Assembly (NCBI RefSeq): GCF_014268755.2
Contig: NZ_CP077093.1
Coordinates: 5,174,501-5,238,500 of the forward strand
Length of the DNA: 64,000 nucleotides
Source: Pseudomonas vanderleydeniana
Lineage (GTDB): Bacteria > Pseudomonadota > Gammaproteobacteria > Pseudomonadales > Pseudomonadaceae
Reading direction: 5' to 3'
Part shown: in pieces, positions 35,864 through 45,116 of the stretch
Numbering within the stretch: the first letter of the stretch is position 1
How the letters are laid out: every line of letters begins with the position of its first letter
The notes under the pieces: model-generated
Database searches by the model: none
What the model was told of the DNA's origin: nothing
What the model saw: the letters and a program-made list of their open reading frames with translations, nothing else
Made by a program: the position numbers and the translations under genes

Positions 35864-36828
35864 TGAGCCAAGCCCCGATCAACCCGCGTATCCTCGGCGA
35901 AGCCGCCGACTGGCTGGTGCAACTGCATTCCGGCACGGCCTCGGCAGCTGATCGCCTGGCCATCGAACAGTGGCGCCAGCGCAGTGCCGAACATGCCCAG
36001 GCCTGGCAGCGGGCCGAAGCGGTGCTCGGCGACTTTCGCAGCGTGCCCGCCGCAATCGTCAGGGACACCCTCAAGCGCACCGAACGCCAGCAGGGCCTCG
36101 GTCGCCGCCAGGTGCTGAACCGTATCGGCCTGTTGTTGCTGGCTGCCCCCCTTGGCGTGGCCTGGCAGCGCGGCACCTGGGAGCAATGGACGGCCGACCA
36201 GCGCACCGCGGTCGGCGAACAGCGTACCCTGAACCTGGCCGATGGCAGTCAGGTCCTGCTCAACACCGACAGCTCGCTGGACATCGCCTTCAGCGGCCAG
36301 GAGCGCCGGCTGGTCCTGTTGACCGGCGAGATCCTGGTCAGCACCGCCCGCGACCCGTCACCGACCTACCGACCGTTCATCGTCGAGACCCCGCAAGGTA
36401 CTGCGCGAGCGCTGGGCACCCGCTTCAACGTGCGGATCGACGGACAACGCAGTGAGGTCGCGGTGCTCGAAGGCGCCGTTGAGCTCGAGGCCCAGGCCGG
36501 TGGGGCCAGCTCGACGCTGCAGGTCGGGCAACGCGCGGGGTTGCACTACAGCCGGATCGGGCCGGTGGAGCACTTCGACATTGCCAGCCTGACCTGGGAC
36601 CGCGGCATGCTGCTGGCGCGCGACATGCGCCTGGCGGATGTGCTGCAGGAACTGGGGCGCTACCGGCCCGGGGTGTTGCGCTGCCAGTCGACGGTGGCCG
36701 AGTTGCGGGTGTCGGGGGCGTTTTCACTGAAGGACACCGATTCGAGCCTGCAACTGCTGCAGAACACCTTGCCGCTGAAGGTCAGCCGGTTGACCCGTTA
36801 TTGGGTGTCGGTCGAGGGTCGAGCCTGA
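35863..36828 (+). CDS. FecR-family transmembrane sigma regulator
   Basis: A 321-residue protein with an N-terminal sigma-binding part (AADWLVQLHSGTASAADRLAIEQWRQRSAEHAQAW) and one membrane helix near residue 90 (IGLLLLAAPLGVAW). Its periplasmic FecR domain contains LADGSQVLLNTDSSL and VLEGAVEL. It is coupled to the sigma gene upstream. The receptor follows after a REPIN of about 110 bp. Confidence 0.9.
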   Translation: MSQAPINPRILGEAADWLVQLHSGTASAADRLAIEQWRQRSAEHAQAWQRAEAVLGDFRSVPAAIVRDTLKRTERQQGLGRRQVLNRIGLLLLAAPLGVAWQRGTWEQWTADQRTAVGEQRTLNLADGSQVLLNTDSSLDIAFSGQERRLVLLTGEILVSTARDPSPTYRPFIVETPQGTARALGTRFNVRIDGQRSEVAVLEGAVELEAQAGGASSTLQVGQRAGLHYSRIGPVEHFDIASLTWDRGMLLARDMRLADVLQELGRYRPGVLRCQSTVAELRVSGAFSLKDTDSSLQLLQNTLPLKVSRLTRYWVSVEGRA

Positions 36829-36910
36829 TTGTAGGTGCAGCCGGTCGACACTCGATTGCTCGCGAGGGTAGCCCAGACACCACGGGGCATCAGAGACCCG
36901 CGTCATCCTT

Positions 36911-37017
36911 GATCGTTCCCACGCTCGGCGTGGAAACGCAGCCCGTGACGCTCTGCGTCGCAAGAGCGGACGCTGAGCGTCCTGGGAGGCATTCCCACGC
37001 CGAGCGTGGGAACGATC
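36911..37017. repeat. REPIN, family 1
   Basis: An inverted pair of REP units running from GATCGTTCCCACGCTCGGC to GAGCGTGGGAACGATC. It fills most of the 300-bp gap between the FecR-type gene and its receptor gene and leaves about 110 bp for the receptor promoter. Confidence 0.82.
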
Positions 37018-37129
37018 GAAGCTTGACCGGGAACAGAGTATCTACAGTTTCACTGATACCTTTTTCACGCTCGTCCGGTGTGTGGATAACCCCCTGCGTT
37101 TCCACGCTCCTGACAGGAATGATTGCTCG

Positions 37130-39562
37130 ATGACCTCCAGGCACCACCCCCTGACGTCCCGCCTGCCGCTCCAGGCGCTGACCCTGGCCCTTGGCCTGAC
37201 CCTCGGCGTCACCCTGCCCGCCAGCGGCCACGCCAACGAAATCACTGCGCAAAATGCCCCACGCCACTACCGCATCGCCCCCGGCCCGCTGCACCAGGTG
37301 CTGGCGCAGTTCGCCGTCAGTGCTGGCGTGCCGCTGTCCTTCGACCCGGCCCTGCTGGGCAATCGCCAGAGCCCCGGGCTCAACGGCAACTACGGCGTCC
37401 TCGAAGGCTTCCAGCAACTGCTGCACGGCAGCGGCTTCGACCTGATCAGCAGCGGCACCAGCGGCTACACCCTCGCCCCCCATGTCGAATCCAATGGAGC
37501 CCTGGAGCTGGGCGCGACCACCATCAGCGGCGAGTCCGCCGCCGACGCCGAGGTCTACAGCGGTGGCCAGGTGGCCCGCAGTGCCCGCCTGGGGCTGCTC
37601 GGCAACCAGTCGGTCGAGGACGTGCCCTTCAGTGTCACCAGCTACACTGCCCAGACCATCCGCGACCAGCAGGCGCAAACCGTCGGCGATGTGCTGCTCA
37701 ACGATGCCTCGGTACGCCAGTCTTCCGGCTTCGGCAACTTCTCCCAGGTGTTCGTGATCCGCGGCCTGCCACTGAACGGTGACGATATCGCCTACAACGG
37801 CCTGTACGGTGTGCTGCCACGGCAGATCATCGCCACCGAGGCGCTGGAGCGGGTCGAGCTGTTCAAGGGGCCGAACGCCTTCATCAACGGCGTCACCCCC
37901 GGCGGCAGCGGCATCGGCGGCGGGGTCAACCTGCAACCCAAGCGCGCCGGGGACATACCGACCCGCAGTGTCACCCTCGATGCCGGTGGCTCCGGCCGCA
38001 CCGGCGCGCACGTCGACCTGGGCCAACGCTTCGGTGAAGACAACCGCTTCGGCGCCCGCCTCAACCTGCTGCAACGCGAGGGCGACAGCGGGATCGACGA
38101 CGAGGACCGCCGCTCGACCCTCGCCACCCTCGGCCTGGACTATCGCGGCGAACGCCTGCGGCTGTCGGCGGATCTCGGCTACCAGAAGCAGGTGATCAAC
38201 CAGGGCCGGCCGGTGATCTACCTCGACGCCAGCCTGGACAAGGTGCCCCACGCGCCATCGGCCAAGGACAACTACGCCCAGTCCTGGAGCTACTCGCAAC
38301 TGGAAGACACTTTCGGCATGGCCCGGGCCGAATATGACTTCAATGACAACTGGACCGGCTATGTCGCCGGTGGCGCCAAGTACACCCGGGAAAACGGCGT
38401 GTACTCTTCGCTGACCCTCACCGACACCAGCGGCAACGCCCGTGGCGGCATGCTCTACTCGCCCCACACCGAGGATAACCGCAGCCTGATGACCGGGCTC
38501 AACGGCCACCTGCAGACTGGCCCGGTCAGCCATCAACTGAGCTTCGGCCTGGCCGGCATGTGGGGCGAACAGCGCTCGGCCTACGAGAACATCGCCAGTG
38601 CCGGGCGCTACTTCAACAATATCTACGATGTGGTTCCGCGGCCACGGCCGGTGGCGACTTCGTTCGGCAGCGACATCCATGACCCTCGGGTGGTCGGTCG
38701 GAACCAGATCCGCAGCACGGCGATAGCCGACACCCTGGGCTTTCTCGACGACCGCGTGCTGCTGACCGTCGGTGCACGCCGCCAGTCCATCGTGGTCAAC
38801 GGCTGGAACACCGTCACCGGCGTGCACAACGCCAGCTACGACGAGTCGATCACCACGCCGGTCTACGGCCTGGTGATCAAGCCCTGGGACCATGTGTCCT
38901 TCTATGCCAACCGCATCGAAGGCCTGGCCAAGGGTCCGTCAGCCCCCACCACCGCGATCAACAGCACCGAGACCTTTGCGCCGGTGCGCAGCAAGCAGGT
39001 CGAGGCCGGGGTACGGGTGGACATGGACAGCTACGGCGGCAGCCTGGGCGTCTATCGCATTGAGCAGCCTTCCAGCTACACCGGTTCCGACCGGATTTTC
39101 CGGGTCGAGGGTGAGCAGATCAACAAGGGCGTCGAGCTGACTCTGTTCGGCGAGCCGCTGCAGGGGCTGCGCCTGTTGGGTGGCGCGACGGTGATGAAGA
39201 CCGAGTTGACCGGTACCCTCAACGGCACCAACGATGGCAACCGCGCGATCGGCGTACCGAGCTTCCAGTTCAACCTGGGCGCCGACTGGGACGTACCGGG
39301 TATCGAGGGCGCGGCGCTGAGCGCACGGATGCTGCGTACCGGCGGGCAATACGCGAACGCCAGCAACACCTTGAGCCTGCCGAGCTGGAACCGCTTCGAC
39401 CTGGGCTCGCGCTATCGCTTCAAGCTGGACGAGAAGGAAGTCACCCTGCGGGCCAACCTGGAGAACGTGGCAAATACCGCCTATTGGGCTTCGGCCAACG
39501 GCGGCTACCTGACCCAGGGCACACCGCGAACCCTGAAAGTCTCGGCGACCGTGGATTTCTGA
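37130..39562 (+). CDS. TonB-dependent siderophore receptor with STN domain
   Basis: An 810-residue outer-membrane receptor. A signal peptide ends near SGHANE. An STN signalling domain (HYRIAPGPLHQVLAQFAVSAGVPLSF) is followed by a plug with a SVEDVPFSVTSYT segment typical of the FhuE/FiuA hydroxamate-receptor group, then a barrel ending in Phe. AGGAA lies before the ATG at 37130. The preceding sigma/FecR pair should regulate it. The ligand is probably a xenosiderophore, but the sequence does not identify it. Confidence 0.88.
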   Translation: MTSRHHPLTSRLPLQALTLALGLTLGVTLPASGHANEITAQNAPRHYRIAPGPLHQVLAQFAVSAGVPLSFDPALLGNRQSPGLNGNYGVLEGFQQLLHGSGFDLISSGTSGYTLAPHVESNGALELGATTISGESAADAEVYSGGQVARSARLGLLGNQSVEDVPFSVTSYTAQTIRDQQAQTVGDVLLNDASVRQSSGFGNFSQVFVIRGLPLNGDDIAYNGLYGVLPRQIIATEALERVELFKGPNAFINGVTPGGSGIGGGVNLQPKRAGDIPTRSVTLDAGGSGRTGAHVDLGQRFGEDNRFGARLNLLQREGDSGIDDEDRRSTLATLGLDYRGERLRLSADLGYQKQVINQGRPVIYLDASLDKVPHAPSAKDNYAQSWSYSQLEDTFGMARAEYDFNDNWTGYVAGGAKYTRENGVYSSLTLTDTSGNARGGMLYSPHTEDNRSLMTGLNGHLQTGPVSHQLSFGLAGMWGEQRSAYENIASAGRYFNNIYDVVPRPRPVATSFGSDIHDPRVVGRNQIRSTAIADTLGFLDDRVLLTVGARRQSIVVNGWNTVTGVHNASYDESITTPVYGLVIKPWDHVSFYANRIEGLAKGPSAPTTAINSTETFAPVRSKQVEAGVRVDMDSYGGSLGVYRIEQPSSYTGSDRIFRVEGEQINKGVELTLFGEPLQGLRLLGGATVMKTELTGTLNGTNDGNRAIGVPSFQFNLGADWDVPGIEGAALSARMLRTGGQYANASNTLSLPSWNRFDLGSRYRFKLDEKEVTLRANLENVANTAYWASANGGYLTQGTPRTLKVSATVDF

Positions 39563-39601
39563 TCGAGCGCGGCGCACCGCTACAAGCCGCTACTCCCAAT
39601 C

Positions 39602-41065
39602 CTACAGTCCACGGCTACGCAGCCACTGCATGAACCCCCGCTTGACCTCCGGCTTGGGCACTTCGCGGGTAAAGTTCTGCGCCGCATGCAGGCGATGGTC
39701 GACCAGGGTCCTCATCGCCTCGCCGATATCATGCCGGGCATCCAGGCAGGGCTTGAGGTATTCCTTCTCGATCCGGTACAGCAGGCAATCGGTCTTGGCC
39801 GTGAAGTCCGCCGGCATCCCCTGCTCGGCGACGATTCCGGCCTCGCCGATCACCTCGCCCGGGCCCATCCGTGCCGCTTCGCTGGGCTTGTCGCCACGCA
39901 GCAGGGTCACCGACACCACGCCCGATTCGATGATGAACAGGTGATCGCTGACCTCACCGCGCGGCAGGATCATGCTGCCAGCCCGGAACAGCTGCGGCAC
40001 CATGTTCTGGCTGAAGGTTTCCTTCTCCTCGGAACGCAGCGTCGAGAAGATAGGCGAGCTCTCCAGCAACGCCCGTGGCCGTGAGGTGCTGCTCGGCAAT
40101 GCGCTCTCCGCCGCCGACAGCAGGCTCACGCCCGACGCCTGCAAATGCCGGAACGCCAGGTCGAACAGCTGGTTGCGCACCTCGCGCTTAAGGCCCATGC
40201 TCGCGACGAAACCGGTGATTTCATACTCCACACCGGCCGCGCCGGAACTTTTCAGCGCCACGCTCGGGGCCGGCGTGGTCAGCAGTGCCCGGCACCCGAG
40301 CACCGCACGCTCCAGCGCCTCGATCACCACATGGGGCCGCACATGAGGGCTGACCTGCAGGCTGATGGTCAAGCCGTGCACGTCGCTGGGACGGCTGAAG
40401 TTGATGATCCGCGCCTTCGCCGCCAGCGAGTTGGGCACCACCGCCAGGCTGCCCTGGGAGGTCTGCAGGCGGGTCGCGCGCCAATCGATGTCAACCACCC
40501 GGCCTTCGGTACCGTCGATGGAGATCCAGTCATCGACCTGATAGGGCTTGGTGGTGTTGAGCACGATGCCGGAGAACACGTCGCTGAGCGTACTCTGCAA
40601 GGCCAGGCCGACGATGATCGCAAAGGCGCCGGAGGTCGCCAGCACGCCTTTGACCGGAAGGTCGAGGACATAGGCCGCCGCCGCGATGATCGCAATCAGG
40701 AAGATGATCGCCCCCAGCACGTCCTGCAAGAGCCGGCCGGCATGGCCGACCCGCTGCATCATCACCGTGCCGACCAGCACCGTCAGGGTCCGCGCGCCGA
40801 ACAGCCACCAGCCGATCTGCAATCCGGTAGCCGCCAGGTGCCGCGGGATATCGTCAGGCCACGGCGCGATCTGCATCGGGTTCATGCCTTCGTTGAACAA
40901 CACCAGGCTGTACAGCGAAAACACGCTCAGGCGCACCACCAGCTTCCAGTTGCCGCTACGCGAACCGAGCAGGCGCCACAGCAGGAGGTCGATCACCAGC
41001 AGAAACAGCGCGCATAGCAGCGGGTGATCGAGCAACAGGGGTTGTTGGGTGAACAGGTCAGGCAT
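39602..41065 (-). CDS. MscS-type channel fused to a cyclic-nucleotide-binding domain
   Basis: A 487-residue protein. Four N-terminal helices lead to an MscS pore/beta domain (GLALQSTLSDVFSGIVLNTTKPYQVDDWI), followed by a Crp-like sensor domain (residues about 350-460: FRAGSMILPRGEVSDHLFIIESG, MGPGEVIGEAGI). ATG 41065 is chosen because the upstream extension to 41122 is not protein-like. The fusion suggests gating by cyclic nucleotide as well as membrane tension, although ligand binding is not proven. Confidence 0.85.
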   Translation of the reverse strand: MPDLFTQQPLLLDHPLLCALFLLVIDLLLWRLLGSRSGNWKLVVRLSVFSLYSLVLFNEGMNPMQIAPWPDDIPRHLAATGLQIGWWLFGARTLTVLVGTVMMQRVGHAGRLLQDVLGAIIFLIAIIAAAAYVLDLPVKGVLATSGAFAIIVGLALQSTLSDVFSGIVLNTTKPYQVDDWISIDGTEGRVVDIDWRATRLQTSQGSLAVVPNSLAAKARIINFSRPSDVHGLTISLQVSPHVRPHVVIEALERAVLGCRALLTTPAPSVALKSSGAAGVEYEITGFVASMGLKREVRNQLFDLAFRHLQASGVSLLSAAESALPSSTSRPRALLESSPIFSTLRSEEKETFSQNMVPQLFRAGSMILPRGEVSDHLFIIESGVVSVTLLRGDKPSEAARMGPGEVIGEAGIVAEQGMPADFTAKTDCLLYRIEKEYLKPCLDARHDIGEAMRTLVDHRLHAAQNFTREVPKPEVKRGFMQWLRSRGL

Positions 41066-41142
41066 CGCACGGCTCCGAAAACAGCTGGACAGCTGCAGGC
41101 GCCAAGGATAGCCCGCTTTCACCCACGGCTCACAGCCTGTGT

Positions 41143-42009
41143 TCAGTCATCCATCTGGCCGAAACGACCGCTGTGGAAGTCGACGAATGCCTGGTGGATT
41201 TCGGCCTCGGTATTCATCACAAAGGGCCCATGGCCCACGATCGGCTCGTCGATCGGTTCGCCACTGAGCAACAGCAGCATGGCATCGCCATCGGCCTCCA
41301 GCCGCAGCTGCTCGCCGGCCTGTTCGAACACCACCAGTTGCCCGGCGCTCGCCAGTGCTTCGCCGTTGATCCGCACACTGCCGCGCAGCATTACCAGCAC
41401 CGTGTTGTGGCCGGCCTGCAGGTCGAGGTCCAGCGGCTTGCCGCCGGCCAGGCGAAGGTCCCAGACATCGATCGGCGTGAAGGTCCACGCCGGGCCACGC
41501 TGGCCCTCGAACTCGCCGGCGATCAGGCGCAGGTGGCCGGCACCGTCCTTGAGGGCGATGTTCGGGATGTCGCGGTCGAGGATGCCCTGGTAGCCAGCCG
41601 GCGCCGACTTGTCACGCGCCGGCAGGTTGACCCACAGCTGGACCATTTCCAGCCGGCCGCCACGGCGGGCGAAGGCTTCGGAATGGAACTCCTCGTGGAT
41701 GATTCCCGCCGCCGCGGTCATCCATTGCACGTCGCCCGGGCCGATGATGCCGCCGGCGCCGGTGGAGTCGCGGTGTTCGACTTCGCCGTCATAGACGATG
41801 GTCACAGTTTCGAAACCGCGATGGGGGTGCTGGCCGACGCCACGACGCTCGGTGGTCGGGGTGAATTCGGCGGGACCGGCGTGATCGAGCATCAGGAACG
41901 GGCTGATCCGCTGGCCCAGGCCATCGTAGGAAAACAGCGTGCGCACCGGGAAACCGTCGCCGACCCAGTGGCCGCGCGGGCTGGTATAGATGCCAAGAAT
42001 CTTTTTCAT
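41143..42009 (-). CDS. Pirin family protein (possible quercetinase)
   Basis: A 288-residue bicupin. The metal site is in the N-terminal cupin: HPHRGFETVTIV, with further His and Glu in IIHEEFHSE. GGAGG sits five bases before the ATG at 42009; a frame to 42036 is longer but lacks support. Bacterial pirins include YhhW-type quercetin dioxygenases. The real substrate here is not known. Confidence 0.88.
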   Translation of the reverse strand: MKKILGIYTSPRGHWVGDGFPVRTLFSYDGLGQRISPFLMLDHAGPAEFTPTTERRGVGQHPHRGFETVTIVYDGEVEHRDSTGAGGIIGPGDVQWMTAAAGIIHEEFHSEAFARRGGRLEMVQLWVNLPARDKSAPAGYQGILDRDIPNIALKDGAGHLRLIAGEFEGQRGPAWTFTPIDVWDLRLAGGKPLDLDLQAGHNTVLVMLRGSVRINGEALASAGQLVVFEQAGEQLRLEADGDAMLLLLSGEPIDEPIVGHGPFVMNTEAEIHQAFVDFHSGRFGQMDD

Positions 42010-42149
42010 GGATGCCTCCATCAAGTCATGGGGCATAGCTTAGATTCGCTGCGTTTTTAGCGGTAGTCGGCAAAAATCAACCTCATCGTCCCAGCCATGG
42101 AACGAACGATTGGGATGCGGATGATGACCTGATGCGGGTGTGCGCTTGT

Positions 42150-42198
42150 GACGCCGGAGCGTCACGGGAGGCATTCCCACGCGGAGCGTGGGAACGAT
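42150..42198. repeat. REP element, family 1
   Basis: GACGCCGGAGCGTCACGG and CCCACGCGGAGCGTGGGAAC form the two small dyads of a family-1 REP. It directly precedes a 60-bp tandem repeat. Confidence 0.75.
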
Positions 42199-42360
42199 CG
42201 GTGTGCGGAGGTCCAGAGCGTGGGAATCATCGGAGCGGGAGCGGAGAGTCGCAGCTATCGGTGTGGGGTGGTCCAGAGCGTGGAAGCCATCGGTGCGGGA
42301 GCGGAGCGTCGCAGCTATCGGTGTGGGGCAGTCCAGAGCGTGGGAATCATCGGTGCGTGT
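42199..42360. repeat. 60-bp tandem direct repeat, about 2.7 copies
   Basis: Units begin CGGTGTG at 42199, 42259 and 42319, with an exact 60-bp period and few differences. Each contains GTCCAGAGCGTGG and a GGAGCG motif, so the unit seems derived from a REP half. All three frames stay open across the array, but no ribosome site or known protein supports translation. Confidence 0.75.
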
Positions 42361-42464
42361 TGCACGACCGTGATGGGAGATGCTGATGGCGGTGACAACC
42401 GGCTTGGAAGGATTTGCTGACACTTGCCAGGCTGGTAATGCTCCAGGCGCGCCTAGACTCAACT

Positions 42465-42515
42465 GATCGTTCCCACGCTCTGCGTGGGAATGCAGCCATC
42501 GACGCTCTGCGTCAC
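42465..42515 (+). repeat. REP element upstream of the RAYT gene
   Basis: GATCGTTCCCACGCTCTGC, its complement GCGTGGGAATG, and GACGCTCTGCGTC form a full family-1 REP 30 bp before the RAYT start. RAYT proteins bind and process REPs placed in this way. Confidence 0.85.
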
Positions 42516-42544
42516 CGAGCCCACACCCAATCACGGACGATCTC

Positions 42545-43081
42545 ATGGGCAGAAGCCGCTACACCATCATCGAACCCGACCAACCGCACTTTCTCACCTG
42601 TACCGTCATGGAGTGGCTACCGCTATTCACTCGCCCCGCCCTGGTCAGCCTGCTGCTGGAATCTTGGCGCTATCAGCAGGCTTACCAGGGCTTGCGCCTG
42701 CATGGCTACGTGGTCCTGGAAAATCATCTGCACTTCGTCGCCCAGGCACCGGAGTTGAACCGCTGCCTGAGCAGCTTCAAGTCGTTCACCGCCCGCCGGA
42801 TCATCGACCAGTTGCAGCAGGACAATGCGCAGCGAGCCCTGCAGCGCCTGCGCTTCAGCAAGCGAGCACACAAGCGGGACCGGGTTTATCAGCTCTGGCA
42901 GGAGGGCTCACATGCGGAGCTGGTGTGCAGCGAGCGGGTGATGCGGGAAAAGCTCGACTATATCCACCACAACCCGGTGAAACGGGGTTATGTCGACCTG
43001 GCGGAGCACTGGCGTTACTCCAGTGCTCGCAACTATGCCGGCCTGGAGGGGTTGATCGAGATTCAGCGGTGGGATGGGTGA
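42545..43081 (+). CDS. REP-associated tyrosine transposase (RAYT)
   Basis: A 178-residue Y1-type HUH transposase related to IS200 TnpA. The metal-binding motif is ENHLHFVAQ (His-x-His), and the catalytic Tyr lies in REKLDYIHHNPVKRGYV near residue 140. It also shows the WRYSSARNY tail of the RAYT group. It is flanked by family-1 REPs in opposite orientation (42465 and 43106), the usual arrangement. It is probably responsible for spreading the repeats in this genome. Confidence 0.92.
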   Translation: MGRSRYTIIEPDQPHFLTCTVMEWLPLFTRPALVSLLLESWRYQQAYQGLRLHGYVVLENHLHFVAQAPELNRCLSSFKSFTARRIIDQLQQDNAQRALQRLRFSKRAHKRDRVYQLWQEGSHAELVCSERVMREKLDYIHHNPVKRGYVDLAEHWRYSSARNYAGLEGLIEIQRWDG

Positions 43082-43105
43082 AGGAGTGGTGTGAGCTGAT
43101 GTGGT

Positions 43106-43156
43106 GTGACGCGGAGCGTCACAGGCTGAATTCCCACGCGGAGCGTGGGAACTATC
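43106..43156 (-). repeat. REP element downstream of the RAYT gene
   Basis: GTGACGCGGAGCGTCAC and CCCACGCGGAGCGTGGGAAC form a family-1 REP in inverted orientation to the one at 42465. The two bracket the RAYT gene as a REPIN-like unit. Confidence 0.82.
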
Positions 43157-43183
43157 AGCGAGTGGGGGGTTAAAAGCCCCACC

Positions 43184-43272
43184 GATCGCTCCCCTGACCT
43201 GCGCCGATCACTCCCTCGCCCTGCGTCGTTCGTTCCCCCCGCCCTGCGCCTATCGTTCCCTCGCCCTCCGTC
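43184..43272. repeat. Degenerate tandem REP-arm array
   Basis: Four imperfect repeats with a period of about 27 bp, each of the form GATCGTTCCC-TCGCCCTGCG, run into a normal REP at 43273. They look like decayed copies of one REP arm. The gene-free region 43082-43446 otherwise holds only REPs and the dkgB promoter. Confidence 0.6.
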
Positions 43273-43322
43273 GATCGTTCCCACGCTCTGCGTGGGAATG
43301 CATCCAAGGACGCTCCGCGTCC
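43273..43322 (+). repeat. REP element, family 1
   Basis: GATCGTTCCCACGCTCTGC with its hairpin partner and the second dyad (GACGCTCCGCGTC). It is located about 125 bp upstream of the aldo/keto reductase gene. Confidence 0.82.
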
Positions 43323-43446
43323 ACCCCACCTGGACACGTGAATTCGTGCCGGGTGGTAAAGATTCCTTTTCCCCAGCCTGTATTTTTCTCAAAGATAGGG
43401 ATGGGGATACTCCTGCCCATTCCCACCGTCATTCCAGGAGTCAACC

Positions 43447-44250
43447 ATGTCTGTCCCCGCCTTTGGCCTCGGTACCTTTCGCCTGCAGGGCCAGGTCGTC
43501 ATCGATTCGGTCAGGACCGCTCTCGATCTCGGCTACCGGGTCGTCGACACCGCACAGATCTACGAGAACGAAGCCGAAGTCGGCCAGGCCATCGCCGCCA
43601 GCGGCGTAGCCCGCGATGAGCTGTTCATCACCAGCAAGATCTGGGTCGCCAACTTCGCCAAGGACAAGCTGATCCCCAGCCTCAGGGACAGTCTGCGCAA
43701 GCTCGGCACCGATTACCTCGACCTGACCCTGATCCACTGGCCATCGCCCGGGAACGAAGTGCCGGTCGCCGAATTCATGGCCGCGTTGCTGGAAGCCAAG
43801 CAGCTGGGCCTGACCCGCCAGATCGGTATCTCCAACTTCACCGTCGACCTGATGCAGCAAGCCATCGCCGCGGTCGGTGCCGAACAGATCGCCACCAACC
43901 AGATCGAACTGCACCCCTACCTGCAGAACCGCAAGGTGGCGGCGTTCGCCCAGAGCCAGGGCATCCAGGTCACCTCGTACATGACCCTGGCCTATGGTGA
44001 AGTGCTCAAGGACCCGGTGATCCACCAGATCGCCGAGCGCCACCAGGCCACCCCGGCCCAGGTGACCCTGGCCTGGGCCATGCAACTGGGCTACGCGGTG
44101 ATCCCGTCCTCGACCCGACGCGAAAACCTGGCTGGCAACCTCAAGGCCCGCGAACTGCGCCTGAACGACCAGGACATGGCACTCATCGCCGGCCTCGAGC
44201 GCGGTCACCGGCTGACCAGCCCGGCCGGCCTCGCCCCGGCCTGGGACTGA
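43447..44250 (+). CDS. dkgB: Aldo/keto reductase, DkgB type
   Basis: A 267-residue NADPH-dependent reductase matching 2,5-diketo-D-gluconate reductase B in size and sequence. Catalytic Asp/Tyr are in [16 protein letters not shown], Lys in TSKIW and His in LIHWPSPG; the C-terminal [13 protein letters not shown] loop binds the cofactor phosphate. AGGAG precedes the ATG. It converges with a response regulator gene three bases downstream. Confidence 0.9.
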   Translation: MSVPAFGLGTFRLQGQVVIDSVRTALDLGYRVVDTAQIYENEAEVGQAIAASGVARDELFITSKIWVANFAKDKLIPSLRDSLRKLGTDYLDLTLIHWPSPGNEVPVAEFMAALLEAKQLGLTRQIGISNFTVDLMQQAIAAVGAEQIATNQIELHPYLQNRKVAAFAQSQGIQVTSYMTLAYGEVLKDPVIHQIAERHQATPAQVTLAWAMQLGYAVIPSSTRRENLAGNLKARELRLNDQDMALIAGLERGHRLTSPAGLAPAWD

Positions 44251-44253
44251 CCG

Positions 44254-44880
44254 TCAGAGCAACTGGTTGCGCTTGGCGAACTCCGCCAGCGCCACCACCG
44301 ACTTGAGGTTCAGCTTGTCGATCAGCCGGGTCTTGTAGGTACTGACGGTCTTGTCGCTGAGCAGCATCAGCGCGCTGATTTCCTTGTTCTTCATGCCCCG
44401 GGCGATGTAGCGCAGGATACTCAGCTCGCGGTTGCTGAGGTTCTCGATCTGCCGCGCCTCGGACTCGTTGACATGGGTCGCCATGCGCCCCGGGTCCTCC
44501 AGGCGGGGAAAGAAACTCTTGTTGAGCATCACCGCCCGTACCGCCAGTTGCAGTTCATCGAGCTCGGCGGTCTTGGACACGTAGCCCAAGGCCCCGGCAC
44601 GCATGCAGCGCTCGGAGTAGAACTCCGGCGATTGCTCGGTCAGTACCACGATCTTGCCCGGCAGCCCCAGCGAGGTGATCCGGGTGATCACCTCCAGGCC
44701 ATCGAGCCTGGGAATGTTCAGGTCCATCACGATCAACTGCGGCTCCAGCTCCCGCGCCCGCTGCACCGCATCGACGCCGTTGTCGGCCTCGGCCACCACT
44801 TCATAGTCGAGTTTCTCCAGCAATATCTTGATAGCCAGGCGAACGAACGGGTGATCGTCCACAATCAGTGCTGTACGCAT
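44254..44880 (-). CDS. NarL/BvgA-type response regulator
   Basis: A 208-residue regulator with a receiver domain (acidic pocket VDDHP, phospho-acceptor Asp53 in VMDLNIPR, Lys in VSKTAELDEL) and a LuxR-type helix-turn-helix at about 145-205 (LSNRELSILRYIARGMKNKEI, SDKTVSTYKTRLIDKL). No sensor kinase gene is adjacent, so it may be an orphan or be served in trans. Confidence 0.9.
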   Translation of the reverse strand: MRTALIVDDHPFVRLAIKILLEKLDYEVVAEADNGVDAVQRARELEPQLIVMDLNIPRLDGLEVITRITSLGLPGKIVVLTEQSPEFYSERCMRAGALGYVSKTAELDELQLAVRAVMLNKSFFPRLEDPGRMATHVNESEARQIENLSNRELSILRYIARGMKNKEISALMLLSDKTVSTYKTRLIDKLNLKSVVALAEFAKRNQLL

Positions 44881-45116
44881 CGCAAATCCTTGTGAAGTAC
44901 GCCGGCCACTGCTTGAGACAGGTACGTGCTTGCATCGATCGAAAGAGAAAGGAATCCACCGAACTCAAGTGTAGGAAAGTTCTTGGATGCTTGCCTGAGC
45001 ACGGCCCTCTTGCGACCTAGCGGGCCGACCGGACGGATCGCGCACTTTAGCGACCGCCTCCCGAGAGATATGTAGGAATAATCCCAAGACCAAGCCTTCG
45101 CAGCGGAAGATGCGGC

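Noticed and set aside
42199..42360. Possible CRISPR array
   Set aside because: The repeats are continuous 60-bp units without variable spacers and belong to REP-derived sequence; no cas gene is near.
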